From Cellulomonas humilata (GTDB taxonomy: Bacteria; Actinomycetota; Actinomycetes; Actinomycetales; Cellulomonadaceae), in NCBI RefSeq assembly GCF_030814415.1, contig NZ_JAUSVB010000001.1:1116001-1180000 (forward strand): a stretch of DNA of 64,000 nt, given 5' to 3'. Positions within the stretch are counted from its first letter, which is position 1; each line of letters begins with the position of its first letter. The translations under genes were made by a program, and so were the position numbers. The notes under the pieces are model-generated. The model was given only the letters and a program-made list of their open reading frames with translations, was not told where the DNA came from and did no database searches. Below are positions 34,269 through 43,487 of this stretch, piece by piece.

Positions 34269-34603
34269 GGGTGCCGGGCGCGCAACGCGACGGCGATGCG
34301 CTCGACGAGCTCGGTCGGCACCGGGTCGCGGTACAGGAGCTTCACCGTGTCCTTCGCCGCCCGGTACGGCGCCACCTCGGCCTCCAGGTCCGCCTCCAGG
34401 GGCGAGACCGGGTAGAGCCCGACGTGGTGCTTCCAGCCGGCGAAGTGCAGGGCGTACCGGTCGCTCAGCATGAACGCGGGCATGCCGTAGCGGATCCGCT
34501 CCTCGGCGCCGGGGAGCGCGCGGCGCAGCGCCTCGGCGACGTCGGTCAGGATCGGGCGGACCTCGTCGGGGAACGTCGCGATGTAGTCGTCGGTGGCGTT
34601 CAT
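34265..34603 (-). CDS. DUF1801/YdhG-like small protein
   Basis: This 112-residue protein shows the DUF1801 features: YIATFPDEVRPILTDVAEALRRALPGAEERIRYGMPAF and a later AGWKHHVGLYP. The domain is frataxin-like in fold and often stress-associated; its role is undefined. It begins 1 bp after the stop of the DUF4287 gene, so the two small genes are one operon. Confidence 0.88.
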   Translation of the reverse strand: MNATDDYIATFPDEVRPILTDVAEALRRALPGAEERIRYGMPAFMLSDRYALHFAGWKHHVGLYPVSPLEADLEAEVAPYRAAKDTVKLLYRDPVPTELVERIAVALRARHP

Positions 34604-34604
34604 G

Positions 34605-34895
34605 TCAGCTCGGCTTCGTCGCCTTGCCGTCGAGCCACAGCGTCTCGGACTCGTCGCGGTGCACGCCATCCGTGCCGACGTGCTTGGTGCTGATCGTCGG
34701 CCCCTTGGAGATGACGTGCCACAGCGCCATGGCGTGCCCGCGCCCGAGGCCGTAGTCCTCCGCGAGCCAGGTCACCACGCCGGCCGCCTTGGCGCCCGGG
34801 GCGTCGAGGCCCTTCTCGTGCGCGATCGCCACCAGCTGCCGCGGCGTGAGACCGGTCTTGTCCTCGATGGTGTCCAGGTAGGCCTGGAACGACAT
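34605..34895 (-). CDS. DUF4287-family protein
   Basis: This 96-residue protein contains the recurring DUF4287 helix pair SFQAYLDTIEDKTGLTPRQLVAIAHEKGL and DYGLGRGHAMALWHVI. Proteins of this family often sit beside DUF1801 or DUF5655 proteins, as here, and none has a known function. A GAGGAGA Shine-Dalgarno precedes the ATG. It reads away from the GH87-type gene across a 229-bp region. Confidence 0.87.
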   Translation of the reverse strand: MSFQAYLDTIEDKTGLTPRQLVAIAHEKGLDAPGAKAAGVVTWLAEDYGLGRGHAMALWHVISKGPTISTKHVGTDGVHRDESETLWLDGKATKPS

Positions 34896-34947
34896 GGGTG
34901 TCTCCTCTCGTCCTGGAAAACCTAGCGTGACCCGATGACACACGCCC

Positions 34948-34977
34948 TTGACGGGATGCGCGAGATGTTCGTAATGT
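34948..34977 (+). promoter_or_regulatory. sigma-70-type promoter for the secreted GH87-type gene
   Basis: TTGACG (34948-34953), an 18-bp spacer and TAATGT (34972-34977) make one of the best consensus promoters in the window. Transcription from about 34984 would give a 140-base leader. Confidence 0.5.
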
Positions 34978-35011
34978 CGCACCTCACTACTGCAAGAACT
35001 CGACAAACAGA

Positions 35012-35109
35012 ATGCACAAAGCCGTGCATCCCGGTCGCGATGAACCGCACTCATCTCGCCGTCCGCTCTCCACACCCCTCACGGGGTCGACCCCTGCAAT
35101 GACGCAGGG
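35012..35109 (+). promoter_or_regulatory. structured 5' leader of the GH87-type gene
   Basis: Four local pairings lie in tandem: ATGCAC/GTGCAT (35012-35029), GATGA/TCATC (35039-35055), the palindrome GGGGTCGACCCC (35083-35094) and CCCTGC/GCAGGG (35092-35109). The last two share bases and are mutually exclusive. The last stem ends just before the ribosome-binding region. The arrangement could be a regulatory leader; I could not match it to a known riboswitch. Confidence 0.4.
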
Positions 35110-35124
35110 AGAACGAGGACGTCC

Positions 35125-38100
35125 ATGAGAACTCGGTTGAAGCACGCGATCGTGGCTGGTGCCACGATCGCGCTCGTCGCGCCCCTGGGCGTCGCGCTCG
35201 TGGCGCAGGGGGCGTCCGCCGCCCCCGTGCTGCTCTCTGCGGGCAAGCCCGCCACCGCCAGCAGCTCGAACCAGACCTACGTCACCGGCAACGTCACCGA
35301 CGGGAACCAGGCCAGCTACTGGGAGTCCGCGAACAACGCGTTCCCGCAGTGGGTCCAGGTGGACCTCGGCGCCGCCGCGACCGTCACCGACGTCACCCTG
35401 AAGATCCCCGGCGGCTGGGGCGCCCGGAACGAGACCGTCACGCTCCAGGGCTCGACCGACGGGTCCAGCTTCACGACGCTCAAGGCGTCGGCGTCCTACG
35501 CGTTCACCGGCAGCAACACCGTCGCCGTCGACGTGGCCGACACCAGCGCTCGCTACGTCCGCGCCGCCGTCAGCGCCAACACCGGCTGGCCCGCTGCGCA
35601 ACTGTCCGAGGTCGAGGTCTACGGCACCTCGTCGACACCGCCCGTGGACCCGCCGGAGGGCAGCAACCTCGCGCAGGGCCGCCCGATCACCGCGACCTCC
35701 GTCCAGCAGACCTACGTCGCCGGCAACGCGGTCGACGGCTCCACCGCCACGTACTGGGAGGGTGCCCCCGGCGCGTACCCGTCGAACCTCACGGTGTCGC
35801 TGGCCGGGCCGTCCACGCTGACCGGCGTCGCCGTCTTGCTCAACCCCGACGCGGCGTGGGGCAACCGGACGCAGACGTTCACCGTCGAGGGCCGCACGGG
35901 CAGCGGTTCCTGGAGCGCCCTCAAGGCGTCCGCCGCGTACGCGTTCAGCCCGTCGTCCGGCAACACGGTGACCATCCCGGTCACCGGGTCCGCGACGGAC
36001 GTCCGGCTCGTGTTCACCGCGAACACCGGGTCCTCCAACGCCCAGGTCGCCGAGCTGCAGGTGTTCGGCAGCACCACGCCCGTGCCGACGAGCCCTGACC
36101 TCCAGGTCGCTCTGACGACGAACCCGATCGCGGTGACGCCGACGCAGGCGATCTCCGTCGGCGCCACGGTCCGGAACTCCGGGACCGCCGGCTCTGCGGC
36201 CACGACGGCCGTCGTCGCGATCGGTGGCACGAACGTCGGCACCGCGAACGTCCCGGCGCTCGCGGCCGGTGCGCAGACCACGATCACCGTCAACGCGGGC
36301 ACCCGCGCCACCGGCACCTACCCGCTCACGGTCACGGTCGACCCGGCGAACACGGTCGCCGAGTCGAACGAGACCAACAACGTGGCCAGCGGGTCGGTCG
36401 TGGTCTCGTCGGGTCCGGAGCCCACCACCGCGGATCTCCAGGTCAGCCTCACGGGCACCTCGCCCGCGAGCCCGACGCCCACGGACGCCGTCACCGTCAC
36501 CGGCACGGCACGCAACACCGGCACGGCCGGATCGGCCGCGACGACGGTCGCGCTCACCCTGAACGGCACGGCGGTCGGCACGGCGAACGTCGGCGCGCTC
36601 GCCGCGGGCGCGCAGCAGAACGTGTCCGTGAGCATCGGCACCCGCGCCGCCGGCACCTACGCGCTGGTCGCTTCCGTGGACCCGACGAACACCGTCGCCG
36701 AGTCCAACGAGAGCAACAACACCGCCACGGCGTCCCTCGTCGTCACGGCACCGCCGACCGGCGACGGCTCGGACCTCGCCGCCGGCCGCCCCGCGACCGC
36801 GTCGTCGACCGAGTTCTCCTTCGTCGCCGGCAACGCGGTCGACGCCGACCCGAACACGTACTGGGAGGGGGCCGGCGGTGCCTACCCGAGCTGGCTCGCC
36901 GTGAACCTGGCGTCGCAGTCGACGCTCCAGCAGGTGGTCGTCGGCGTCCCGCCGGTCGCCGCCTGGGGTGCGCGGACGCAGACGTTCTCGATCGAGGGCC
37001 GCGTCGGCACCGGGGCGTGGACGTCGCTGAAGGCGTCGGCCGCGTACGCGTTCGCGCCGGGGTCGGGCAACAGGGTGACCATCCCGGTCAGCGGCTCGGC
37101 CACGGACGTCCGGCTCGTCTTCACCGGCAACACCGGTGCCGGCAACGGGCAGGTCTCCGTGCTCCAGGTGATCGGCCTCCCGGCACCCAACCCGGACCTC
37201 ACGGTCACCGCCGTGACGGCCAGCCCGGCCTCGCCCGTCGAGACCGCGGCGATCACGCTCTCCGCGACCGTGCGCAACGGCGGGAACCTCGCCTCGGCCG
37301 CGACCACCGTGGACCTCACGGTCGACGGGACTCGCGTCGACGCGGTCGCCGTTCCCGCGCTCGCGGCCGGCCAGTCCACGACGGTCTCGAAGGCCATCGG
37401 CACGCGGCCCGCCGGCTCGTACACGATCGGCGCGGTCGTCGACCCCGCCAACACCGTCGTCGAGCAGAACGAGGCCAACAACGGCTACAGCAACCCCACC
37501 AAGGTCGTCGTGACCGAGGCGCCCGGCCCGGACCTGCAGGTCCTCGCCATCGCGTCGAACCCGGCCAACCCGGCCGTCGGCTCGTCGGTCTCCTTCACGG
37601 TCACCGTGAAGAACCGGGGGTCGCAGTCCGCGGCCGCATCGACCACGCGGCTCGTCGTCGGCAGCACCACCCTCACCGGGTCGACGGGAGCCCTCGTCGC
37701 GGGGGCGACGGCCACCGTCGCGATCTCCGGCACCTGGACCGCCGCCTCGGGCGGGGCCACGCTCACGGCCACGGCCGACGCGACGAACACCGTCGCCGAG
37801 ACCAACGAGAACAACAACACGCTCGCGCAGTCGATCGTCGTCGGACGCGGGGCGGCCGTCCCGTACACGTCCTACGAGGCGGAAGCCGGCACCTACACGG
37901 GCACCCTGCTCGAGGCCGACGCGCTGCGGACGTTCGGGCACACCAACTTCGGCACCGAGTCCTCGGGTCGCAAGTCGGTGCGCCTCACCAGCCAGGGGCA
38001 GTACGTGCAGTTCACGTCGACCAACGCCACCAACTCGATCGTGATCCGGAACTCGATCCCGGACGCGGCGGGCGGCGGCGGCCAGGACGCGACCATCAGC

Positions 38101-39591
38101 CTGTACGCCAACGGCACGTTCGTGCAGAAGGTGACGCTCTCCAGCCGGCACAGCTGGCTGTACGGGACCACCGACCAGCCCGAGGGGCTGTCCAACACCC
38201 CGGGTGGCGACGCCCGACGGCTGTTCGACGAGTCCCACGCGCTGCTCGCCCAGTCCTACCCGGCGGGCACGGTGTTCCGGCTGCAGCGCGACACCGGGGA
38301 CTCGGCGGCGTTCTACATCATCGACCTGGTCGACCTGGAGCAGGTGGCACCCGCACTCCCCAAGCCCGCGGAGTGCACGTCGATCACCGCGTACGGCGCC
38401 GTGCCGAACGACGGTCTGGACGACACCGCAGCCCTCCAGGCAGCCGTGACGGCCGACCAGAACGGCCAGATCAGCTGCGTCTGGATCCCCGAGGGTCAGT
38501 GGCGGCAGGAGAAGAAGATCCTCACCGACGACCCGCTGAACCGCGGGATGTACAACCAGGTGGGCATCTCGAACGTCACCATCCGCGGGGCCGGCATGTG
38601 GCGCTCGCAGCTGTACTCGCTGATCGAGCCGCAGGACGCGAACACCCTCAACCACCCGCACGAGGGCAACTTCGGGTTCGACATCGACAAGGGCGTCCAG
38701 ATCTCCGACATCGCCATCTTCGGCTCCGGCCGGATCCGTGGCGGCGACGGGAACGACGAGGGCGGCGTCGGGCTCAACGGCCGGTTCGGCACGGGCACCA
38801 CGATCAGCAACGTGTGGATCGAGCACGCCAACGTGGGCGTCTGGGTCGGTCGGGACTACGACAACATCCCTGAGCTCTGGGGACCCGCCGACGGCCTGCA
38901 GTTCACCGGCATGCGGATCCGCAACACCTACGCCGACGGGATCAACTTCTCCAACGGCACGCGGAACTCGCGGGTGTTCAACTCCTCGTTCCGCACCACC
39001 GGTGACGACGCGCTGGCCATCTGGGCCAACCCGTACGTGAAGGACCGGACCGCCGACAACGCCCACGACAACCACTTCGTGAACAACACGATCCAGCTGC
39101 CGTGGCGCGCCAACGGGATCGCCATCTACGGCGGCTCCAACCAGTCGATCGAGAACAACCTCGTCTACGACACGATGAACTACCCGGGCATCATGCTGGC
39201 CACCGACCACAGCCCCCTGCCGTTCGGCGGGACCACGCTGATCGCTAACAACGGTCTGTACCGGACCGGCGGGGCGTTCTGGAACGAGGACCAGGAGTTC
39301 GGGGCGATCACGATCTTCCCGAGCACCCTGGACATCACCGGCGTCACCATCCGGGACACCGACATCGACGACTCCACCTACGACGGCATCCAGTTCAAGA
39401 ACGGCGGCGGCGTCGTGCCGGACGTCCGGGTCACGAACGTGCGGATCACCAACTCCCGCAACGGTGCCGGAATCCTGGCGATGAGCGGGATCCGCGGCAA
39501 CGCGATCCTGTCCAACGTCACGTTCTCCGGGAACGCGACCGGCAACGTGGTCACGCAGCCGGGCAGCCAGTTCGTCATCACGGGGAGCTGA
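35125..39591 (+). CDS. secreted multidomain GH87-type alpha-1,3-glucanase/mycodextranase
   Basis: This 1488-residue exported protein begins with a signal peptide cut near ASA/AP (residue 32). Three discoidin (F5/8-type C) domains lie at about 35-172, 180-320 and 547-688. Four CARDB-type beta-sandwiches lie at about 323-430, 435-543, 689-797 and 802-910, each ending in a signature such as NTVAESNETNN. A CBM6/35-like domain (912-1075) precedes a right-handed beta-helix (1083-1488) starting ITAYGAVPNDGLDDTAAL. Asp1271 (YADGINFSNG) and the pair Asp1294-Asp1295 (TTGDDALAIW) fit the GH87 catalytic Asp cluster. The likely target is alpha-1,3-glucan or nigeran. GH55, GH28 or another beta-helix enzyme is the alternative. 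Confidence 0.85.
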   Translation: MRTRLKHAIVAGATIALVAPLGVALVAQGASAAPVLLSAGKPATASSSNQTYVTGNVTDGNQASYWESANNAFPQWVQVDLGAAATVTDVTLKIPGGWGARNETVTLQGSTDGSSFTTLKASASYAFTGSNTVAVDVADTSARYVRAAVSANTGWPAAQLSEVEVYGTSSTPPVDPPEGSNLAQGRPITATSVQQTYVAGNAVDGSTATYWEGAPGAYPSNLTVSLAGPSTLTGVAVLLNPDAAWGNRTQTFTVEGRTGSGSWSALKASAAYAFSPSSGNTVTIPVTGSATDVRLVFTANTGSSNAQVAELQVFGSTTPVPTSPDLQVALTTNPIAVTPTQAISVGATVRNSGTAGSAATTAVVAIGGTNVGTANVPALAAGAQTTITVNAGTRATGTYPLTVTVDPANTVAESNETNNVASGSVVVSSGPEPTTADLQVSLTGTSPASPTPTDAVTVTGTARNTGTAGSAATTVALTLNGTAVGTANVGALAAGAQQNVSVSIGTRAAGTYALVASVDPTNTVAESNESNNTATASLVVTAPPTGDGSDLAAGRPATASSTEFSFVAGNAVDADPNTYWEGAGGAYPSWLAVNLASQSTLQQVVVGVPPVAAWGARTQTFSIEGRVGTGAWTSLKASAAYAFAPGSGNRVTIPVSGSATDVRLVFTGNTGAGNGQVSVLQVIGLPAPNPDLTVTAVTASPASPVETAAITLSATVRNGGNLASAATTVDLTVDGTRVDAVAVPALAAGQSTTVSKAIGTRPAGSYTIGAVVDPANTVVEQNEANNGYSNPTKVVVTEAPGPDLQVLAIASNPANPAVGSSVSFTVTVKNRGSQSAAASTTRLVVGSTTLTGSTGALVAGATATVAISGTWTAASGGATLTATADATNTVAETNENNNTLAQSIVVGRGAAVPYTSYEAEAGTYTGTLLEADALRTFGHTNFGTESSGRKSVRLTSQGQYVQFTSTNATNSIVIRNSIPDAAGGGGQDATISLYANGTFVQKVTLSSRHSWLYGTTDQPEGLSNTPGGDARRLFDESHALLAQSYPAGTVFRLQRDTGDSAAFYIIDLVDLEQVAPALPKPAECTSITAYGAVPNDGLDDTAALQAAVTADQNGQISCVWIPEGQWRQEKKILTDDPLNRGMYNQVGISNVTIRGAGMWRSQLYSLIEPQDANTLNHPHEGNFGFDIDKGVQISDIAIFGSGRIRGGDGNDEGGVGLNGRFGTGTTISNVWIEHANVGVWVGRDYDNIPELWGPADGLQFTGMRIRNTYADGINFSNGTRNSRVFNSSFRTTGDDALAIWANPYVKDRTADNAHDNHFVNNTIQLPWRANGIAIYGGSNQSIENNLVYDTMNYPGIMLATDHSPLPFGGTTLIANNGLYRTGGAFWNEDQEFGAITIFPSTLDITGVTIRDTDIDDSTYDGIQFKNGGGVVPDVRVTNVRITNSRNGAGILAMSGIRGNAILSNVTFSGNATGNVVTQPGSQFVITGS

Positions 39592-39596
39592 CCCAC

Positions 39597-39640
39597 CGCC
39601 GAACCCGACCTGAGCGACCGCGCTCAGGTCGGGTTCGGCG
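39597..39640. terminator. strong 19-bp bidirectional terminator hairpin
   Basis: Arms 39597-39615 and 39622-39640 pair perfectly over 19 bp around the 6-base loop GACCGC. The hairpin sits between the convergent GH87-type and DUF1905 genes, 5 bp after the first stop and 3 bp before the second, and can serve both. Confidence 0.85.
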
Positions 39641-39643
39641 TTG

Positions 39644-39913
39644 TCAGGTCGTCCGGTCGAGGAGGCGGACCTCCACCAGCTCGCCCGCGGCGCTCTTGCC
39701 GATCGTCGTGCACAGGGCCTTGCGCAGCGGGAGCCAGTGCGGGCCGGTGCCCGACGGCATGAGGGTCGCGGCGAACTCGTGGCCGTCGAGCGTGCCGGTG
39801 ACCTTGACCGCCTTGCGGGTGCCCAGCAGCTCCGCGGAGCCGTCGAGCTCGAGGTAGGTGGCGAAGGCCCCGTCCTTCTTGATGGGCGCGGTGAAGGTGG
39901 CGTCGAGTGTCAT
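39644..39913 (-). CDS. DUF1905-family small protein
   Basis: This 89-residue beta-rich protein matches DUF1905 (FTAPIKKDGAFATYLEL, VKVTGTLDGHEFAATLMPSGTGPHWLPLRKAL). The fold is a small barrel, and members are often fused to YdeI/OmpD-associated domains; none is here. Its ATG overlaps the stop of the upstream hydrolase (ATGA), so it is the second gene of that operon. Confidence 0.88.
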   Translation of the reverse strand: MTLDATFTAPIKKDGAFATYLELDGSAELLGTRKAVKVTGTLDGHEFAATLMPSGTGPHWLPLRKALCTTIGKSAAGELVEVRLLDRTT

Positions 39914-40728
39914 GCGCCCAGGATCTCGCGCAGCCGCACCGCGAACGCGTCCGGCTGCTCGGCGAACCCGATGTGGTCGCCGGGGAACAGGGTCGGCTCG
40001 ATGCCGAGCAGGTCCGCGAGCGCCCGCGACGTCCGGTCGCACAGCTCGCCTGTCGACTCCTCGCCGATGCCGACGACGAGCCTCGTCGGTGCGGCCTTCA
40101 ACGCCTCGATGTCGGGCCGGAACCGCACGGTGTGCCGGAGCATGTGCGCGAACTGGAAGTGCTCGTCGAGCGCGTCCTGCCCCTCGCGCGGCGAGCCGAA
40201 GAACATCTCGAACACCTCGTCGGGCATCTGCAGGTTGCCGATCTCCATGAACTGCTTCCAGGCCGAGCGGGTGTCGCCGGTCAGGTAGGTGGCGATCATC
40301 TGCTCGGTCTTGTCGTACAGGTCGGCGTGGTCGGGGAGCAGCTCGTCGAGGGGCGGCTCGTGCGGGATGGCGGTGTGCACGAGCTCGGGTGCGCTCTCCA
40401 CCAGGGCCAGGACGGTGACGGCACCGCCCGACGAGCCCAGGACGGTCGCGCGTCCCGCGTCGACGTGCCGGAGCAGGGCGGCCAGGTCGGCGGCGCGCTC
40501 GACCGGCGTCGAGTCGCGGTCCGGGTGGTCGACCGAGCTGCGGTTGATGCCGCGCGGATCCGTGGTCAGCACGGTGTGGTCGGTGGCGAGCAGGTCGGCC
40601 AGCGGGGCGAACGCGGTGGCGTCCATCGGGGCGCCGACGAGCGCGATCAGCGGGCCGGAGCCGCGGAGCTCGTAGTGGATCCGGGCACCGGGGACGTCGA
40701 GCGTGGTGGCGGTGGTGAGGGTGGTCAT
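39910..40728 (-). CDS. alpha/beta hydrolase
   Basis: This 272-residue protein has the hydrolase fold with nucleophile elbow GSSGGA (in TVLGSSGGAVTVLA), an oxyanion strand IALVGAPMDA and a probable His in FPGDHIGFAEQP. The early DPRGINRSS loop resembles small lipases/esterases and haloalkane-dehalogenase-like proteins. A perfect AGGAGG Shine-Dalgarno sits 6 bp upstream of the ATG. It diverges from the sigma factor gene across 62 bp, an arrangement that may place it under that regulator. Confidence 0.88.
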   Translation of the reverse strand: MTTLTTATTLDVPGARIHYELRGSGPLIALVGAPMDATAFAPLADLLATDHTVLTTDPRGINRSSVDHPDRDSTPVERAADLAALLRHVDAGRATVLGSSGGAVTVLALVESAPELVHTAIPHEPPLDELLPDHADLYDKTEQMIATYLTGDTRSAWKQFMEIGNLQMPDEVFEMFFGSPREGQDALDEHFQFAHMLRHTVRFRPDIEALKAAPTRLVVGIGEESTGELCDRTSRALADLLGIEPTLFPGDHIGFAEQPDAFAVRLREILGA

Positions 40729-40790
40729 CGGTCCTCCTGGGGTGATGGTGTCAGGAGTAGGACTTGCGCGGCGGGGGAGAATCATCGGTC

Positions 40791-41729
40791 ATGACGGACC
40801 TGTCCGAGGTCGATGCCTTCACCGAGCAGCTCGCGCCCCTGCGCGGCGAGCTGCACGCGCACTGCTACCGGATGCTCGGCTCGGTGCACGACGCCGACGA
40901 CGCCGTGCAGGACGCGCTCCTGCGGGCGTGGCGCGCGATCGACGACTTCGAGGGCAGGAGCTCGTTGCGGTCGTGGCTGTACCGCATCGCCACCAACTCC
41001 TGCCTCGACCTGATCGCCCGGCGTAGCCGTCGCGCGCTGCCCGTGGACCTCGGACCGTCGAGCGAGCACGCCGTGGTCGGGGATGCCCCGCTGACCGACG
41101 TCGCCTGGCTCAGCCCGTACCCGGACACCCGCTACGAGCAGCGTGAGTCCGTCGAGCTCGCGTTCGTCGCCGCGCTGCAGCACCTGCCCGGCAACCAGCG
41201 TGCTGCGCTCCTGCTGTTCGAGGTGCTGGGCTTCTCCGCCGCCGAGATCGCCACCTGGATGGACACGTCGACCGCCTCGGTGAACAGCGCCCTGCAGCGC
41301 GCACGGGCGACGGTCGCAGAGAAGGTGCCGGCCCGCGACGCCCACCCGGTCGCCGACGCGCGCGTGCGCGAGGTCGTCGCCGGGTACTCGTCCGCGCTCG
41401 AGCGCGGCGACGTGGACCTGCTGCTCTCCCTGCTGACCGAGGACGTCACCTGGTCGATGCCGCCGCTGCCGCACTGGTACCGCGGCCGCGCCGCCGTCAC
41501 CGAGTTCGCGACGACGATCGCGTTCACGTGCGGCGCGTGGCAGCACGTCCCGACGAGCGCGAACGGCCAGCCCGCGGTGGCGTCGTACCTGCGCGCGCCC
41601 GGCGACGACGTGCACCACGCCTGGTCGATCGACGTGCTGACGCTTCGCGGCGACCGGGTCTCCGAGCTGACGGCCTTCATCGGATCGGAGCACTTCGAGG
41701 CGTTCGGCCTGCCGCTCACGCGTCCCTGA
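40791..41729 (+). CDS. ECF-type sigma factor with C-terminal SnoaL-like domain (SigG/SigX5 type)
   Basis: This 312-residue factor has region 2 (LHAHCYRMLGSVHDADDAVQDALLRAWRAIDDFEGRSSLRSWLYRIATNSCLD), region 4 (LPGNQRAALLLFEVLGFSAAEIATWMDTSTASVNSALQRAR) and a SnoaL/NTF2-like tail from about residue 195 (VAGYSSALERGDVDLLLSLLTEDVTWSMPPLP). ECF factors with this tail usually lack an anti-sigma factor, the tail itself tuning activity, and none is encoded nearby. It diverges from the hydrolase/DUF1905 operon, the most likely target besides itself. Confidence 0.92.
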   Translation: MTDLSEVDAFTEQLAPLRGELHAHCYRMLGSVHDADDAVQDALLRAWRAIDDFEGRSSLRSWLYRIATNSCLDLIARRSRRALPVDLGPSSEHAVVGDAPLTDVAWLSPYPDTRYEQRESVELAFVAALQHLPGNQRAALLLFEVLGFSAAEIATWMDTSTASVNSALQRARATVAEKVPARDAHPVADARVREVVAGYSSALERGDVDLLLSLLTEDVTWSMPPLPHWYRGRAAVTEFATTIAFTCGAWQHVPTSANGQPAVASYLRAPGDDVHHAWSIDVLTLRGDRVSELTAFIGSEHFEAFGLPLTRP

Positions 41730-41812
41730 CCCGTCCGGGTGACCGCGGGCCTGATCGGGAGAGCTCCGGCTCGCACCCGCCTACTGTCGAGCGCGACGGA
41801 GGGGGGCACGGG

Positions 41813-42208
41813 GTGTTCATGGCCGTCGTCGGGGCGCTGGTCGTCATCGGGACCTGGCTCGGCGCGCGACTGCTGCGGTCGCGCGCCCAGGAGCGGCGGC
41901 GCCGGCACGCTCAGCCGTCGATGTCGCTCGTCGAGGAGCTGCGCTGGCTCGTGGTCCTCCTGCTCCCGTGGGGGCTGCTGCTGGCGACCGGCAGGTTCGC
42001 GATCGTCCGCAGCTGCCACGAGGACCTCCACAACGCCGAGCTCACCCAGAACGTCAGCGCCGACGAGTACTGCAGCTCCGTGCTCCAGGCGTACTTCCCG
42101 CGCACCGTCGTCGCGGTCTCGTTGGTCGTCGCGGGTGCCGCGATCGTCTGGACGAGCACCGTGCTCCTGCTCCGCGCGGTCGAACGGCGCCACGCACGGG
42201 TCAGTTGA
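41813..42208 (+). CDS. small membrane protein, two predicted spans
   Basis: This 131-residue protein has an N-terminal hydrophobic helix (MAVVGALVVIGTWLGARLL), a basic cytoplasmic loop (RSRAQERRRRH), a second span (WLVVLLLPWGLLLAT) and a C-terminal span (TVVAVSLVVAGAAIVWTSTVLLL). Two Cys (SCHEDL and EYCSSV) lie in the loop between the last two spans and could pair outside the cell. GTG at 41813 is preferred because GGAGG lies 6-10 bp upstream; the ATG two codons later is 12 bp away. No family is recognised. Confidence 0.6.
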   Translation: MFMAVVGALVVIGTWLGARLLRSRAQERRRRHAQPSMSLVEELRWLVVLLLPWGLLLATGRFAIVRSCHEDLHNAELTQNVSADEYCSSVLQAYFPRTVVAVSLVVAGAAIVWTSTVLLLRAVERRHARVS

Positions 42209-42238
42209 CCTCCCGTCGTGCAGAGGAGTGCACCCCGT

Positions 42239-43465
42239 CTACGTGTTCGTGCGGGTCTGACGGGGCCGGCTCACCCGTCCGCGCGACTCCCGGCGCGGTC
42301 GTCCATCCGCCGGCTTCTCCAGCACCAGCCAGACGACGACGGCGACGAGGATCCACACGAGCAGACCGACGTGCAGGTCGGGCCAGACGAACAGCACCGC
42401 GATCGGCACCAGGACGCTCGGCACGCCACGGCCGAAGAACCAGCGGCGTCCCTTGCCCACCAGCAGGGCGGTCACCACGCCGAGCGCGCAGTAGGCGGCC
42501 ACCGCACCGCACAGGAGCGCCCGGTACTCCATCGGGAGCTCCTCGTGCGTGTGCTCGACGGCGACCCCGAGCGCGGCGGCCAGGGCGGCGAGCGAGCCGG
42601 TCAGCAGGGAGTGCAGGAGCATCACGAAGCGCGGCGCGACCACGTGCGGCGTCAGCTGGGGGATGCCCGCGGTCCCGTGCAGCAGGCCCGCGGCCCAGAC
42701 CGACGCGAGAAGCGCGAAGGCACCGAGGGCGACGACGACGGTCGCGCGGTCCCACTGCGCGGAGTCGGCGGCGGCGTCGATGATCTGGATGAGTCCCTCG
42801 CCCAGCACGATGATGACGAAGAGCCCGAGCCGCTCCCAGAGGTGCTCCTCCTCGGTGTGCCTCCCCTCGATGCTCATGAGGCCGGCCGCCGGCCCGCCGC
42901 GTCGGCGCGAGCTCTTCACACGCTCGAGCCGCTCCTCGGCCTCCTGCAGGGCGCGCTCGCCGGACGTCAGGAGCAGGACGACCAGGTCGATGACGATCCC
43001 GACACCCCACAGCCAGTACCGCTGCGGCGCGTCGACCCACAGCGAGATCAGCCAGGGCAGCGCCCCGAGCCCGTACTGCGCCAACGGCCAGTCGAGCAGC
43101 ACCCTGCCGCGCTGCACGACCGCTCCCGCGTACCAGCGCAGCGCGACGTAGGCGACGACGAACGCGGCGGCGCGCGAGCCGTGGATCCCGGGCACCGAGG
43201 CCGCCATCACCGCGAGCCCGAGCATCGCGGTGATGAGTACGTGGGTCTTGGCGTCGTCGCCCGCGATGTTCCCGTAGACCGCGAACCCGGCCCACGAGAT
43301 CCAGAACGCCAGGTACAGGACGGCGTACAGACCGAGCGTGGTGGGTTCGGTGTCCTCGTGCAGCAGGTGCGCCAGCTGGCCGATGCCGGCGACGACCACC
43401 AGGTCGAAGAACAGCTCCTTCCACGTGGCGTGCCGCTCGACCGTCGGGACGGGCTCTGCTGCCAT
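42239..43465 (-). CDS. low-temperature-requirement A (LtrA) family membrane protein
   Basis: This 408-residue polytopic protein matches LtrA (PF06772): the opening WKELFFDLVVVAGIGQLAHLL, the HLWERLGLFVIIVLGEGLIQII motif and about twelve hydrophobic helices. The function is unknown; the name comes from a Listeria cold-growth phenotype. The C-terminus is Arg-rich. ATG at 43465 fits the family N-terminus; the longer frame upstream would run across the LPMO terminator. It converges with the small membrane protein. Confidence 0.92.
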   Translation of the reverse strand: MAAEPVPTVERHATWKELFFDLVVVAGIGQLAHLLHEDTEPTTLGLYAVLYLAFWISWAGFAVYGNIAGDDAKTHVLITAMLGLAVMAASVPGIHGSRAAAFVVAYVALRWYAGAVVQRGRVLLDWPLAQYGLGALPWLISLWVDAPQRYWLWGVGIVIDLVVLLLTSGERALQEAEERLERVKSSRRRGGPAAGLMSIEGRHTEEEHLWERLGLFVIIVLGEGLIQIIDAAADSAQWDRATVVVALGAFALLASVWAAGLLHGTAGIPQLTPHVVAPRFVMLLHSLLTGSLAALAAALGVAVEHTHEELPMEYRALLCGAVAAYCALGVVTALLVGKGRRWFFGRGVPSVLVPIAVLFVWPDLHVGLLVWILVAVVVWLVLEKPADGRPRRESRGRVSRPRQTRTNT

Positions 43466-43487
43466 GCGGCCAGTAGACCGCAGGAGA

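Noticed and set aside
34987..39210. A 1407-codon minus-strand frame opposite the GH87-type gene
   Set aside because: The repeated plus-strand modules explain its repetitive Arg/Gly/Val composition; no start signal or domain.
40791..41729. Anti-sigma factor expected beside the ECF sigma factor
   Set aside because: Neither neighbour has an anti-sigma domain; the SnoaL-like tail is the probable control element.
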